From: JAJPIG01 sp035531675
GTDB taxonomy: Bacteria > Desulfobacterota > Binatia > Binatales > Binataceae
Reading direction: 5' to 3'
NCBI GenBank assembly: GCA_035531675.1
Contig: DATKSL010000041.1
Span: forward strand, 1 to 64,000
DNA length: 64,000 bases
Position numbers and translations under genes: made by a program
Part shown: positions 22,279-31,836 of the stretch, in pieces
Layout: each line of letters starts with the position of its first letter
How positions within the stretch are numbered: position 1 is the first letter of the stretch
The notes under the pieces: model-generated
Seen by the model: the letters and a program-made list of their open reading frames with translations, nothing else
Database searches by the model: none
Told to the model about the DNA's origin: nothing

Positions 22279-23451
22279 ATGGCCCAGAGCAGGGTGCGCA
22301 CCACGGAAAAATCCACTCTCACGGCTAACGGCGCGCGCCGTCGGCGCAACCTTTCGCGCGCCGGCTACCTCGAAGCCAAGCTCGGCTTTCGCAACTACTG
22401 GTACCCGGCGGCGTTCTCGCACGAACTGGCCGGCGGCCAGGCGCTGGGCGTGCGTTTGCTCGGCGAGAACATCCTGCTGCGCCGGGTCGGTGAGCGCACC
22501 ATGGCGGTGGCCGATCGATGCCTTCATCGCGGCGTCCGTTTCTCGCGCAAGCTCGAGTGCTACACCGACGACACCATCACCTGCTGGTACCACGGCTTCA
22601 CCTATCGGTTGAGCGACGGCAAGCTGGTCGAGATCCTGACCGAGCCGGGCTCGAGCCTGGTCGGCAAACTCGCGCTCAAGACCTACCCGGTGACGGAGAC
22701 CAAGGGCATCGTGTTCGTCTATATCGGCGAGCGCGAACCGGGCGAGCTGGGTCACGATGTGCCGCCTAACTTTCTCGACCCGGAGCTCGAGATCGACGGT
22801 ATCCACGACCATGTCAATGCCAACTGGCGGATGGGCGCCGAGAACGGCTTCGACACCACGCATATTTATATTCATCGCGACTCGCCGCTGATTCCCGGCA
22901 ACGATCTGATGCTGCCGCTCGGCCTGTGCCCCGGCGATCGTCACGGTATCAGCACTTACTCGGACAGCGAGCCCAAGGGCGTGCTCGACCATACCTTCGA
23001 GAGCTATCAGCCGGTGTTCGAGGCCGCGATCGACGGCCGCACGGTGGCTCGCTCCAAGGGCGTCAACAATCGCAATATCGTCGCGCGCGAGGTCTCGATC
23101 TGGATGCCGGGGGCGCTCAAGGTCGATCCGTGGCCCGATCCGGCGCTGATCCAGTTCGAATGGTACGTGCCGATCGACGTCGATACGCATACCTACTGGC
23201 GGGTGCTCGGCAAGCGGGTCGCGGGCGCGGCCGAGGCGGCGGCGTTCCACGAGGAATTTCACAGCCGCTGGGAATCGCTGGCGCTGCACGGCTTCAACGA
23301 CGACGACATCCGGGCGCGCGAAGGGATGCAGGAGTTTTACCAGCGCGACGAGGCCTGGGATGAAGAGCATCTGTTCAAGCCCGATCGCTGCATCGTCGAA
23401 TGGCGCCAGCTCGCCAGCCGACACCATCGGGGGATTCAGCCGATTGCATGA
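22279..23451 (+). CDS. CarAa-like Rieske non-haem iron oxygenase
   Basis: The protein has 390 residues from the ATG at 22279 (MAQSRVRTTEK), 8 bp after GGAGG. The Rieske [2Fe-2S] site is CLHRG plus CWYH. The catalytic iron site is ENGFDTTHIYIHRDS (Asp and two His), with GFNDDDIRAREG as the likely carboxylate ligand. The whole protein follows carbazole 1,9a-dioxygenase terminal oxygenase (CarAa) closely, for example EAKLGFRNYWYPAAF, LKTYPVTETKGIVFVYIG and IQFEWYVPIDVDTHTYW. Such class III oxygenases are single-subunit trimers that need a ferredoxin and a reductase, neither of which is nearby. Substrates are usually polycyclic or heteroaromatic compounds or related phenoxy compounds. The true substrate is unknown. 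Confidence 0.88.
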   Translation: MAQSRVRTTEKSTLTANGARRRRNLSRAGYLEAKLGFRNYWYPAAFSHELAGGQALGVRLLGENILLRRVGERTMAVADRCLHRGVRFSRKLECYTDDTITCWYHGFTYRLSDGKLVEILTEPGSSLVGKLALKTYPVTETKGIVFVYIGEREPGELGHDVPPNFLDPELEIDGIHDHVNANWRMGAENGFDTTHIYIHRDSPLIPGNDLMLPLGLCPGDRHGISTYSDSEPKGVLDHTFESYQPVFEAAIDGRTVARSKGVNNRNIVAREVSIWMPGALKVDPWPDPALIQFEWYVPIDVDTHTYWRVLGKRVAGAAEAAAFHEEFHSRWESLALHGFNDDDIRAREGMQEFYQRDEAWDEEHLFKPDRCIVEWRQLASRHHRGIQPIA

Positions 23452-23505
23452 ACGCGGCGGGCGGCCGGGCGCGACGCACCTGAGACGCTTGGCGGCGGAT
23501 CAAGG

Positions 23506-24636
23506 TTACCGGTCGAGCGCCTCGGCGACGACCTCGGCATAGCGGGTTTTCCGCGCCGTCGCGATTTCGCGCATGGTCTTCTCGCGCGCCAGCTCGCCTT
23601 CGATGGTGTGGCGGTTCAGATGGACGGCGTCGCGGGCGATCAGTCTGACCTCCCCGCTGCAGGCCGCCGGCTCCATCCCGAGCACGATGCGCAGCACCTG
23701 GTAGCCGACCGCGGGCTTGGTGTGCAGGACGTCGGCGAACAACTCGTCGTGACGCGCGATTTCGTTGTAGCCCGAGAAATCCACGAACGGCCCGACCGAG
23801 GCCAGCGCGCGCTTGAAATCCTCGAAGGTCTTCCATAGCCCGCGTTGGCGGACAAGCTCCAGTTCGTACTGACTCATCGGCGGCACGAACACGATCACTT
23901 CGACGCCGCGGGCGCGGGCACGGTTCACGGTCCGCCGAAAGAGCTCCAGGAGCGGGGTCGAGAAGCGATAATTGACATACAGGTTCGGGAAGCTCCGCGT
24001 GAGTTCAATCTTGATCTGCGCCGGCGTCTGATGGGTCAGCCCGAAGTCCTGGGCCTTGAGCTGGCGGCAGATGAGGCCCGCCGGCCACGGTACGGTAGCG
24101 GTCCTGGTGGCCCGCAGGTGGCGTCGTCCGCGCAGTGCGCGCTTGATCGTGTCCAGGCTGTCGCCGAGCGTGCCCAGGTTGAGGAGGGTGTCCTCGATCA
24201 GCAACCGGCGGCTGCCGGCAATTCGCTCGTCGAGGGTCGGCGCATCCTGATCGAAGCCGGCGTCGAGCTGAAAGAAATCGACATCCCACACGATGCGTCT
24301 GAGACGCGGATTGGCGAGCGCCAGGTCGACGACTTCGACCACCTGGCGCAGGGTGGCTCCGCCCAGTCCGGCGTTGAGTACGCCGTCGCGGTAGCCCTGC
24401 CCGATCGGGATGCCCTGGTAGACGCGTGAACTCCCGACCATCACCGTGGTCGGCTCGGCCACGCGCAGCAGATGGGGCATCTCGGCGCGGTTGTGAACTA
24501 TACGGCGATAGATCGGATCGATCAGCGCCGGCGGCCACACGCCGTACGGATTGACCAGGTAGTTCAGCGCCGTCCCGGCGCATAACGCCGCGAAGGTGAA
24601 CAGGAACATCAGAAGCAGTACGCGCGGCCGATCCAT
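23506..24636 (-). CDS. Membrane-anchored SGNH-hydrolase-like protein
   Basis: The protein has 376 residues. An N-terminal helix (LLLMFLFTFAALCAGTALNYLV) anchors it with the rest likely in the periplasm. VMVGSSRVYQGIPIGQGYRD resembles SGNH block I (G-S-S nucleophile). ARDAVHLNRHT near 345 gives the D-x-x-H of block V. VEVVDLALANP, VIVFVPPMSQYELEL and FVDFSGYNEI resemble AlgX/DltD-like acyl-transfer proteins. It is convergent with the Rieske oxygenase gene and has no operon partner. It may act on a cell-envelope polysaccharide, but no substrate can be named and many members of this fold have unknown roles. Confidence 0.6.
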   Translation of the reverse strand: MDRPRVLLLMFLFTFAALCAGTALNYLVNPYGVWPPALIDPIYRRIVHNRAEMPHLLRVAEPTTVMVGSSRVYQGIPIGQGYRDGVLNAGLGGATLRQVVEVVDLALANPRLRRIVWDVDFFQLDAGFDQDAPTLDERIAGSRRLLIEDTLLNLGTLGDSLDTIKRALRGRRHLRATRTATVPWPAGLICRQLKAQDFGLTHQTPAQIKIELTRSFPNLYVNYRFSTPLLELFRRTVNRARARGVEVIVFVPPMSQYELELVRQRGLWKTFEDFKRALASVGPFVDFSGYNEIARHDELFADVLHTKPAVGYQVLRIVLGMEPAACSGEVRLIARDAVHLNRHTIEGELAREKTMREIATARKTRYAEVVAEALDR

Positions 24637-24814
24637 GCGATGGTTTGAAGCAGGCAGTATATGTGCGGCGCCGCTCGCAGGACAGGCGGCCGCGGGCGGC
24701 GCCTTGAACCGGCCGGCGGCTGGCTCGGCCAGTATCCGGTCGGCGAGGCTTGATCTGCAAGGTGCTGGAGTGAGAGTGTCATCGGGTCCTTAATCGACAA
24801 TCGACCGACGAGCT

Positions 24815-25270
24815 ATGGGAACCATCATCTCGATCGCCGATCGGCGCGCTGCGAAGGCCTCGCCCGGGGAACCGGCGCGCCCGGCGCGATCGCTGCACAC
24901 CGGCGCGATGGTGATGATATTCACGATCGTGGCGCTGGCGATGATTGCGGTTGCCGTAATGATCGGGGCCAACTCGTGGGGCGACGCGCTAACGCTGGTG
25001 ATCCTGATTTCCGTGGTGGCGCTGCTCAAACTGGCGCTCGCCAACTTTCTGTTCTTCGCCCTGATCAAGGCTGACCAGCAGGTCGACCATCGGCTCGTGC
25101 CAGCGCCCGAGCCCGACCCGCCGCCCCAGCGGCGCGTTGCGAAAGTCGTCGTTGCGAGGCCGCTGGCCGTCAGGGCGAGACCCGCGCCGGACAATCGGCC
25201 GCGCTTCGCCGTGGTCGGGAGGAAGGCGCTCGCCACTGGTCCGCTCGGTCCAATCGCCGACGAACAGTAA
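24815..25270 (+). CDS. Hypothetical two-span membrane protein
   Basis: The protein has 151 residues. The N-terminal 30 residues are basic and polar. Two hydrophobic helices follow (about 31-53, MVMIFTIVALAMIAVAVMIG; about 58-82, ALTLVILISVVALLKLALAN). The C-terminal tail is rich in Pro, Arg and Ala (PEPDPPPQRRVAKVVVARPL). No family is recognised. It is divergent from the SGNH-like gene with a 178-bp gap. The opposite strand also has a long open frame, but its composition (Ser, Thr, Arg and Ala runs with no domain) is that of an antisense shadow. I chose the plus strand because of the two clean membrane helices. Confidence 0.5.
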   Translation: MGTIISIADRRAAKASPGEPARPARSLHTGAMVMIFTIVALAMIAVAVMIGANSWGDALTLVILISVVALLKLALANFLFFALIKADQQVDHRLVPAPEPDPPPQRRVAKVVVARPLAVRARPAPDNRPRFAVVGRKALATGPLGPIADEQ

Positions 25271-25446
25271 GGCGGGATGCCCAAGGGCGTCAACTTGACG
25301 GATGCGGGCCAGCTACGGTAGGTTCGCGCACCGTCAGAGGAATGCATTAACGCGTCACTCCAGAACGGCGCACCGGGGTCTTGGGGGATATCTGGTGCGC
25401 CGTTTGAAAATCTGACCGGTCGGCCCATGCAGCTTGGGGGTCACAT

Positions 25447-26721
25447 ATGGGGCGGATTGTTAAGTCGCGCATTGGTCTCCTGATCGTTGGAGCAGCCCTG
25501 ACCGTCGCGCTGGTAGCGCTGGCGACGCGAAGCGTCGTGCGATGGCGCAATCTGCGGGCGGTCGACCGGATGGTGGCGGCGCATCAGATCCCGCGTGCCG
25601 TCGACTTCGTAACCAGCCATTTTCGCCTCGACCGCCCCGATGGATGGCGGGCGCTAAGGCATCTTTCGATCGCGGTCCTGCGCCAGGGCCTCGACGATCG
25701 CGATCCCTACGACCGCTGCTATGCGGCGACCAGCCTGGTCGATTACGGCGACTGGACGGGCCGGAGAGTGATCGATGCGTCGAGTAACGCCAAGGATCTG
25801 TTCCAGCAAAAGGCCGTGGTTGAAGGTCTCGCCGAAGCCCGCGACGCGCGGGCCGTCGAACTGCTGCGAAAGTTTTACACCACCGGTGATCGACGCCTGA
25901 AGAGCTGGACCATCGAGGCACTCGCCGAGAACGGAAATCATCGGGCCCTCCCGCTGCTGCTCGAGGCCACGACCAGTTCCAACCAAGGCATCAAAATATG
26001 GGGGATTTGGGGGCTCGGCCGGCTGCACGATCGCCGGGTGGTCAGCTATCTCCGCGCGCTCCAGGTCAAGGAGACCGATCCTCTGATTTTGGCGGCGATT
26101 GCGCATACCCTGCTGGCGTTGGGCGATCGCACGATCGGCTCAATCGAGCTGATCGAGGCGGTGTTTTACGATCCCAATCCGGACCGGGCTTCCGACGCCG
26201 CCCTGGAACTGGGCGATGCGGCGGATTCGTTGGCCGTGCCCCAGCTCAAGGCGGCTTTGATGAATACCGAGCTTGACCTGACTATTCGCCTGGCGGCCGC
26301 CGTGGCGCTCACCCATTATGGGAATCGCGATGGTTTGAGGCTGCTGCAAACCGTCGCCGCCGATCCTTACACCAACGGCGAGCTGGCGCCGCTGCTGCTG
26401 AACCTGAACTTCAATATCAGCCGCTCGCTGTTGATCTCGGCGATGTCGTCGCACAACGTGGTGTTGCAGTTGGCGGCGACTGAGGCGATCGGGCGGTTGG
26501 GCGGCAGAACGGAAATTGGAATTCTGACTGCGGCGCTCGATAAGACCTCGGAAAGTTTTATGACCGCACAGATTGCCTGGTCGCTGGGACGCCTGGCCCG
26601 GCCTGAATGTATCCCGCCGCTGGTCGCCCTGCTCAAGAGCTCAAACCCAACGGTGCGTAACTCCGCGGCCGACGGGCTGGTGCGTACTACGAACCGGCTC
26701 CTCACCGGGTCGAATCAGTGA
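25447..26721 (+). CDS. HEAT-repeat protein with N-terminal membrane anchor
   Basis: The protein has 424 residues. A single helix at about 8-29 (LLIVGAALTVALVALATRSV) should anchor it. The remainder is built of HEAT/PBS-lyase-type helical repeats of about 31 residues, such as DPLILAAIAHTLLALGDR, PNPDRASDAALELGDAADS and ECIPPLVALLKSSNPTVRNS. HEAT proteins are scaffolds that bind partner proteins. It stands alone between a small membrane protein and a di-haem oxidoreductase, all on the plus strand. A second, larger HEAT protein is encoded at 31837-33978. The partner is unknown. Confidence 0.78.
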   Translation: MGRIVKSRIGLLIVGAALTVALVALATRSVVRWRNLRAVDRMVAAHQIPRAVDFVTSHFRLDRPDGWRALRHLSIAVLRQGLDDRDPYDRCYAATSLVDYGDWTGRRVIDASSNAKDLFQQKAVVEGLAEARDARAVELLRKFYTTGDRRLKSWTIEALAENGNHRALPLLLEATTSSNQGIKIWGIWGLGRLHDRRVVSYLRALQVKETDPLILAAIAHTLLALGDRTIGSIELIEAVFYDPNPDRASDAALELGDAADSLAVPQLKAALMNTELDLTIRLAAAVALTHYGNRDGLRLLQTVAADPYTNGELAPLLLNLNFNISRSLLISAMSSHNVVLQLAATEAIGRLGGRTEIGILTAALDKTSESFMTAQIAWSLGRLARPECIPPLVALLKSSNPTVRNSAADGLVRTTNRLLTGSNQ

Positions 26722-26852
26722 GTGACCGGGGCAGGCTGCATACCCTGAGCACTGTCTGATTTACGCGCTATATTCTATCTACACGCCGTATACTTCTATA
26801 TATTGCTCTGCATTGTTTGATGACCGATTAGCATCTGACCGGGAGCAGAATT
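26722..26852. promoter_or_regulatory. AT-rich promoter region before the di-haem oxidoreductase
   Basis: The 131-bp gap contains an unusually AT-rich run (about 26765-26810, with CTATATTC, GTATAC and CTATATATTG) in an otherwise GC-rich setting. These are plausible -10 elements for the following gene, and GGGAGCAG just upstream of the ATG serves as a ribosome site. No clear -35 was singled out. Confidence 0.4.
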
Positions 26853-28322
26853 ATGTTCGGGTGGAACGCGAGGCATTTTTGCAAGGTTCGTTACCGATGG
26901 GAGTTCCCCGCCCGCGCCATCCATCCGTCAACCAAATCTCATAAAACCCCCGTCCTCTGCCTCCTGATAGCGATGCTCTGCGCGCTTGGTCGTGCCGCGC
27001 AAGCCCAGGCGGCGTCGGCTACGCCGGTGAGCGGTTTTGGTCGGCCGCTGCCCGCGATCGCTCACGAAGGACCTCACGGGCAGGACCTGGCGAACTTCCT
27101 CGCCGGTCATGCCGCGTTCAAAAAGCCGCTCAGTCTGCCCGAGCTCGGCCCGCTGTTCAACAACCGCACCTGTATCGCCTGTCATTGGGGACCCGCGATT
27201 GGCGGCAGCGGCGAGTTCATGTCCGAGATTCGGGTGCGTGACGATCCGACCGGCGGACCCGTTCACTTGTTCGCGGCCGACAATATCCTGCGCGGCGGCG
27301 TGCAGAGCCAGGGCAATAACTCGGTTTTCACCACCGGCCTGATGTCGATGCCGATCGGGTGTCCGATCACCAGTCCCAGCTGCATACCGTCGCCCTGTCA
27401 GACCGAGGAGATGGCACGGACGACTTTTTCGACCACCCTGCCAATCTGCGATCCTACCAGCCAGAGTTTTGCCGCCGGCGACAATTGCAGCGCGGAGCGC
27501 CAGTCGCTGGCCTTGTTCGGCGACGGATTGGTCGAAGCGGTGACCGACCAGACGCTGATCGATCTGGCCGCGAGCGAACCGGCCGAGGTCGCCGGCACGA
27601 TCAAGATGCTCAATGAGTTCGGCCGCGAGCGGGTCGGGCGTTTCGGATGGAAAACCGAAAGCGCCACCCTGCGCGGCTTTGCGGTCTCGGCTACCAGCAA
27701 TGAACTCGGCCTCACCACGCCCGATGCGCCGCAGGAAAATACCTCCTGCGCGGACGGCAAAACCCAGTTCGGCGTCCTGCTGGATAACGGCCAGGAACCC
27801 GAAGATAAGACCGATGCGAGCGGGCGCGCGGAGGTTGACCGGATGGTCGATTTCATCCGCGGCCTGGCGCCGCCGCCGCGGCTGCCGGAAAATGCGCGTG
27901 CGGCCGCTGGTCATCGGATCTTCTATTCGATCGGATGCGCGGGTTGTCATACGGAAACTCTGACCACCGCATCGGATCCCGCTGCGTTCATCGCGTCTAC
28001 CACTGGCGGCGTGCCGATCACGAAGTCCCTCAACCGCATTCTCGCCCATCGAACCTTCCATCCGTTCGGTGACTACCTGATGCACGACATGGGATCGCTC
28101 GGCGACGGCATCACCAACGGTTCGTCCGGGCCGACCATGATGCGCACCGCGCCGCTGTGGGGTCTGCGGGTAAAGGTCCGCTTCCTGCACGATGGGCGTG
28201 CGTCAGACGTCGCCACCGCCATCCGCTTGCATGACGGACAGGCAAAGAATGCGGCGCAACAATTCGAGGCGCTCAGCCCCGCGCAGCAGCAGGATCTGCT
28301 TGATTTCCTGAACACCTTGTAG
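26853..28322 (+). CDS. Di-haem oxidoreductase (DUF1111/cytochrome c peroxidase-like), exported
   Basis: The protein has 489 residues. A signal sequence ends near LCALGRAAQAQA, although about 28 residues precede its hydrophobic core, so a later start is possible. Two haem c sites are visible: CIACH in NRTCIACHWGPAIGGSGE and CAGCH in SIGCAGCHTETL. The latter is followed by the family motif around HDMGSLGDG and APLWGLRVKVRFLHDGRA. Members (COG3488) are periplasmic c-type cytochromes of unclear reaction, related to cytochrome c peroxidases. The window also holds a mono-haem protein at 51296-52468 but no cytochrome-maturation genes. Regulation is not evident beyond the AT-rich promoter region. Confidence 0.85.
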   Translation: MFGWNARHFCKVRYRWEFPARAIHPSTKSHKTPVLCLLIAMLCALGRAAQAQAASATPVSGFGRPLPAIAHEGPHGQDLANFLAGHAAFKKPLSLPELGPLFNNRTCIACHWGPAIGGSGEFMSEIRVRDDPTGGPVHLFAADNILRGGVQSQGNNSVFTTGLMSMPIGCPITSPSCIPSPCQTEEMARTTFSTTLPICDPTSQSFAAGDNCSAERQSLALFGDGLVEAVTDQTLIDLAASEPAEVAGTIKMLNEFGRERVGRFGWKTESATLRGFAVSATSNELGLTTPDAPQENTSCADGKTQFGVLLDNGQEPEDKTDASGRAEVDRMVDFIRGLAPPPRLPENARAAAGHRIFYSIGCAGCHTETLTTASDPAAFIASTTGGVPITKSLNRILAHRTFHPFGDYLMHDMGSLGDGITNGSSGPTMMRTAPLWGLRVKVRFLHDGRASDVATAIRLHDGQAKNAAQQFEALSPAQQQDLLDFLNTL

Positions 28323-28435
28323 GGGAAGCGCGGGCCGGCGGCACGCGGCCGTCAGTTCGCGCTGTAGGGCCGCCATACAAGTCGCGCGGCGGGCCGGCCA
28401 TCTGGACCGGCGATCCGGCGGCCTGCTATTGAAAG

Positions 28436-30112
28436 ATGATGGCGGAAAATCTGCGCAGCAGGCTGGTAACTGAAGGCGTTCAACGGACCCCGAATCGGGC
28501 GATGCTTCGCGCGGTCGGCTTCGGCGATCGCGATTTCCAAAAACCGATCATCGGGGTCGCTAACGCCTATAGCAATCTCACCCCTTGTAACCTCAGCCTC
28601 GACGACCTTACCGAACGCGCCGCGGCCGCGCTCAAGGCGGCGGGCGCGATGCCCCAGGTGTTCGGCACCATCACCGTCAGCGACGGCATCGCGATGGGCA
28701 CCGAGGGTATGAAGTACTCGCTGGTCTCGCGCGAGGTCATCGCCGATTCGATCGAGACGGTCTGCAACGCCGAGGCGATGGACGGAGTGCTCGCCATCGG
28801 CGGCTGCGACAAGAACATGCCGGGCGCGATGATCGCGATGGCGCGGCTCAATATTCCGGCGCTGTTCGTTTACGGCGGCACCATCAAGCCCGGCCATCTC
28901 AACGGCCGCGATCTGACCATCGTCAGCGCCTTCGAAGCGGTCGGCGAATACAGCGCCCACAAGATCGACCAGGAACAGTTGCTGGCCGTCGAGCGCCACG
29001 CCTGCCCGGGCGCCGGCGCGTGCGGCGGGATGTACACCGCCAACACCATGTCCTCGGCCATCGAGGCGCTCGGCATGAGCCTGCCGTATTCGTCCACGAT
29101 GGCGGCGGTTGACGTGGAGAAGGCCGAGAGCGCTGCCAAGTCGAGCCGTGTGCTGGTCGAGGCGGTGCGCCGTCAACTGCTCCCGCGCCAGATCATGACG
29201 CGCCAGGCCTTCGAAAACGCGATCGCGGTGGTGATGGCGGTCGGCGGCTCGACCAATGCCGTGCTCCACCTGCTCGCGATGGCGCACTCGGCCGAGGTGC
29301 CGCTCACGCTCGACGACTTCGAAGCCATCCGCGAGCGCACCCCGGTGCTGTGCGATCTCAAGCCCTCGGGGGCCTACGTGACGACCGATCTCCATCGCGC
29401 CGGCGGCATCCCGCAGGTCATGAAGATCCTGCTCGCGCATGGCTGCATCCACGGCGACGCGCTGACCATCAGCGGTCAGACGGTCGCCGAGACCCTGGCT
29501 AAAGTTCCCGAGCGGCCGCGCTCCGATCAGAAGGTCATCCATCCGTGGGATGAACCGGTTTATCGCCAGGGTCACCTCGCCATCTTGCGCGGTAATCTCG
29601 CGACCGAAGGCGCGGTCGCGAAGATCACGGGCATCAAGCATCAGGTGATGACGGGGCCGGCGCGGGTCTTCGATCGCGAGGAGGATTGCCTGACGGCGAT
29701 CCTTGCCGGCCGCATCAAAGCGGGCGACGTGGTGGTGATCCGTTACGAAGGGCCGCGCGGCGGACCAGGCATGCGCGAGATGCTGTCGCCAACCTCGGCG
29801 ATTATCGGTGCCGGGCTCGGCGATTCGGTGGGGCTGATCACCGACGGTCGCTTTTCCGGGGGCACCTACGGGCTGGTGGTCGGCCATGTCGCGCCCGAAG
29901 CGCAGATGGGCGGGCTGCTGGCGCTGGTCCATGAAAACGATTCGATCACCATCGACGCGCCCCGTCGCCTGCTCCAGCTCAACCTCCCCGAAGAGGAAAT
30001 TGCCCGTCGGCGCGCCGGATGGGAGCCGCCCAAACCGCGCTACACGCGGGGCGTGCTGGCCAAGTATGCGCGGCTGGTCGCTTCGAGCAGTATCGGCGCC
30101 GTGACCGACTGA
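28436..30112 (+). CDS. ilvD: Dihydroxy-acid dehydratase
   Basis: The enzyme has 558 residues, full length for IlvD. It converts 2,3-dihydroxy-3-methylbutanoate or -pentanoate to 2-oxo acids in valine, isoleucine and CoA-precursor synthesis. Cluster cysteines appear in IGGCDKNMPGA (about 124) and HACPGAGACGGMYTANTM (about 190 and 197). GPRGGPGMREML and DGRFSGGTYGLVVGHVAPEA near the C terminus are IlvD/Edd signatures. The size and the HVAPEA ending favour IlvD over the larger 6-phosphogluconate dehydratase. A sugar-acid dehydratase of the same family is a minor alternative. It stands alone with no other ilv gene in the window. Confidence 0.93.
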   Translation: MMAENLRSRLVTEGVQRTPNRAMLRAVGFGDRDFQKPIIGVANAYSNLTPCNLSLDDLTERAAAALKAAGAMPQVFGTITVSDGIAMGTEGMKYSLVSREVIADSIETVCNAEAMDGVLAIGGCDKNMPGAMIAMARLNIPALFVYGGTIKPGHLNGRDLTIVSAFEAVGEYSAHKIDQEQLLAVERHACPGAGACGGMYTANTMSSAIEALGMSLPYSSTMAAVDVEKAESAAKSSRVLVEAVRRQLLPRQIMTRQAFENAIAVVMAVGGSTNAVLHLLAMAHSAEVPLTLDDFEAIRERTPVLCDLKPSGAYVTTDLHRAGGIPQVMKILLAHGCIHGDALTISGQTVAETLAKVPERPRSDQKVIHPWDEPVYRQGHLAILRGNLATEGAVAKITGIKHQVMTGPARVFDREEDCLTAILAGRIKAGDVVVIRYEGPRGGPGMREMLSPTSAIIGAGLGDSVGLITDGRFSGGTYGLVVGHVAPEAQMGGLLALVHENDSITIDAPRRLLQLNLPEEEIARRRAGWEPPKPRYTRGVLAKYARLVASSSIGAVTD

Positions 30113-30321
30113 GGGGCCGGATACACCGGGAAACGGCCGACCGCAGGCGGCGTACTGGATTTCAGTAGACTTTAATTGATAATAGACCACCGCTATCTCG
30201 CTGGTGTGCGATTTTCGGGGAGCCGCCCAAGCGATTTCCGGGATCGACGGGCGATTGCGCGGCGCGGGTTTTCCGGCCCAGACTATCCGCCGGCGATGGC
30301 CGCGGACGGTCACGCTGAGTT

Positions 30322-31830
30322 ATGACACCTTCCTCCGCTCAAACGCTGTTGGGTCTCCACCTGGTGCGGGCCGACCTGCGCCTGTCGATCGAGTTGCTCA
30401 GCGGTATCTTTGCCGCCCTTTTCGCCATGAGGATGCGCCGTCGCAAGGGCGCTGTCCGTCCGGCCGGTTTCAACCTGCTGGCGCTCGGGATGTTCACGGA
30501 TGCCGCGGCCTCGGCCCTGGCGGGATTGCCGCCGCTGCACGACGCCCTGGAGGCGGTCGGGCTGATATTCCTGCTATGGGCCATCATCCTGCTCTCGCTC
30601 GATTTGGCGGAAGCCTCAGTTCGCCGCCGCCGCCGCCATTTTTCGACCATCTTCAAAGACCTGCTGATGGTGCTGGGGTGCTCGTTGGTAGTCGGGGTCG
30701 TGCTGCGCTCGGAATTCCATGTCGACGTCGCTCCGCTGGTCGCCTCGGGCGCGGTCGCCAGCATCGTGCTCGGCCTGGCCCTGCAGGAGACGCTCGGCAA
30801 CATCTTCAGCGGTCTCACGCTCCAGCTCGAAAAACCGTTCGAACCCGGAGACTGGGTGCGCGTCGCCAACAACGTCGGGCGGGTACTCGGCATCGGATGG
30901 CGCTCGACCTCGGTGGTGACGCTGGCCAACGAACGGCTCGAGATACCCAACGCGATGATCGCCAAGGACGTGCTGACCAACTACACGGCCGAGGCCGGAG
31001 TGGGGGACGAAATCGCGATCGGGATCAGCTATCTGGAGCCGCCCAACCGGGTCCGCGAAGTGATCCTGCGCGCGCTGCTCGACGTGGCGGACGTGGCCCG
31101 CACGCCGGAGCCCGAGATCTATGCCTGGGAATACGGCGACTATGCGATTCGCTACCGGATCCGCTACTGGCTGACGGACTACGGCCTGCGCGAAGTGGTG
31201 CGCGACCGCGTCACCGCCGCGCTCTGGTATGTGATGCGCCGCAATTCGATCGAGGTGCCGTTCCCGATCCGCACCCTCCAGTTCCGCCATACCCGGCGCG
31301 AGCGGGATAGCGAGCGTGCCTACGAAAGCAAATTGATCGAGGAGCTGCGACGCGTCGATTTCCTGCACGATCTCACCGACGAGGAGCTGCAGATGCTGGC
31401 CGGCACGGTGCAGACTCACGAGTTTGGCGCCGGCGAAGTGCTGGTCCGGCAGGGCGCCGCGGGCGATTCCTTCTTCATTATCCGGCGCGGCTCGGTCGAG
31501 GTGATGGTGGAGCACAACAACGGCCAGCGCGTCCATGTTGCCGACCTGGAGCCGCCGGCCTTCTTCGGCGAAATCGCGCTGATGACCGGTGAGCAGCGCA
31601 ACGCCACCGTGATGGCGCGCACCGACGTCGAGGTGCTCGAGATGGATCGCGACGCCTTCACGCACCTGTTTCATAATCATCCCGACGTCACCACCCGCAT
31701 CGGCGAGGTCATCTCAGCGCGCCTGAGCGAGCGGCGCGATATCCTGGCCGCGCTGCCCGACGGCGACGGCAGCCGCGCGCGCCGCAACTGGCTGATGCAG
31801 AAGATGCGCGCGGTGTTCGACTTGAGGTAG
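30322..31830 (+). CDS. MscS-type channel with cyclic-nucleotide-binding domain (bCNG-like)
   Basis: The protein has 502 residues. The N-terminal part has about four membrane helices (for example LIFLLWAIILLSLDLAEASV). The pore-lining and beta domain begins near 153: LALQETLGNIFSGLTLQLEK and FEPGDWVRVANNVGRVLGIG. A C-terminal CNBD spans about 345-465 and includes FLHDLTDEELQMLAGTVQTH, GDSFFIIRRGSVEVMV and FFGEIALMTGEQRNATVMAR, where FGE and R-x-A are the nucleotide-binding features. This is the bCNG arrangement in the MscS superfamily, where cyclic nucleotide controls the channel. An adenylate cyclase gene lies about 3 kb away (34835-37066). The gene is convergent with the HEAT-repeat gene, only 6 bp apart. 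Confidence 0.9.
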   Translation: MTPSSAQTLLGLHLVRADLRLSIELLSGIFAALFAMRMRRRKGAVRPAGFNLLALGMFTDAAASALAGLPPLHDALEAVGLIFLLWAIILLSLDLAEASVRRRRRHFSTIFKDLLMVLGCSLVVGVVLRSEFHVDVAPLVASGAVASIVLGLALQETLGNIFSGLTLQLEKPFEPGDWVRVANNVGRVLGIGWRSTSVVTLANERLEIPNAMIAKDVLTNYTAEAGVGDEIAIGISYLEPPNRVREVILRALLDVADVARTPEPEIYAWEYGDYAIRYRIRYWLTDYGLREVVRDRVTAALWYVMRRNSIEVPFPIRTLQFRHTRRERDSERAYESKLIEELRRVDFLHDLTDEELQMLAGTVQTHEFGAGEVLVRQGAAGDSFFIIRRGSVEVMVEHNNGQRVHVADLEPPAFFGEIALMTGEQRNATVMARTDVEVLEMDRDAFTHLFHNHPDVTTRIGEVISARLSERRDILAALPDGDGSRARRNWLMQKMRAVFDLR

Positions 31831-31836
31831 CAGCGA

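Noticed and set aside
24790..25428. 212-residue minus-strand frame opposite the small membrane protein
   Set aside because: Its composition is that of antisense DNA, while the plus strand has two clean membrane helices. This is a judgement call with moderate certainty.
28352..30313. 653-residue open frame on the minus strand across ilvD
   Set aside because: ilvD motifs on the plus strand are unmistakable; the antisense frame is Arg/His-rich and has no recognisable domain.
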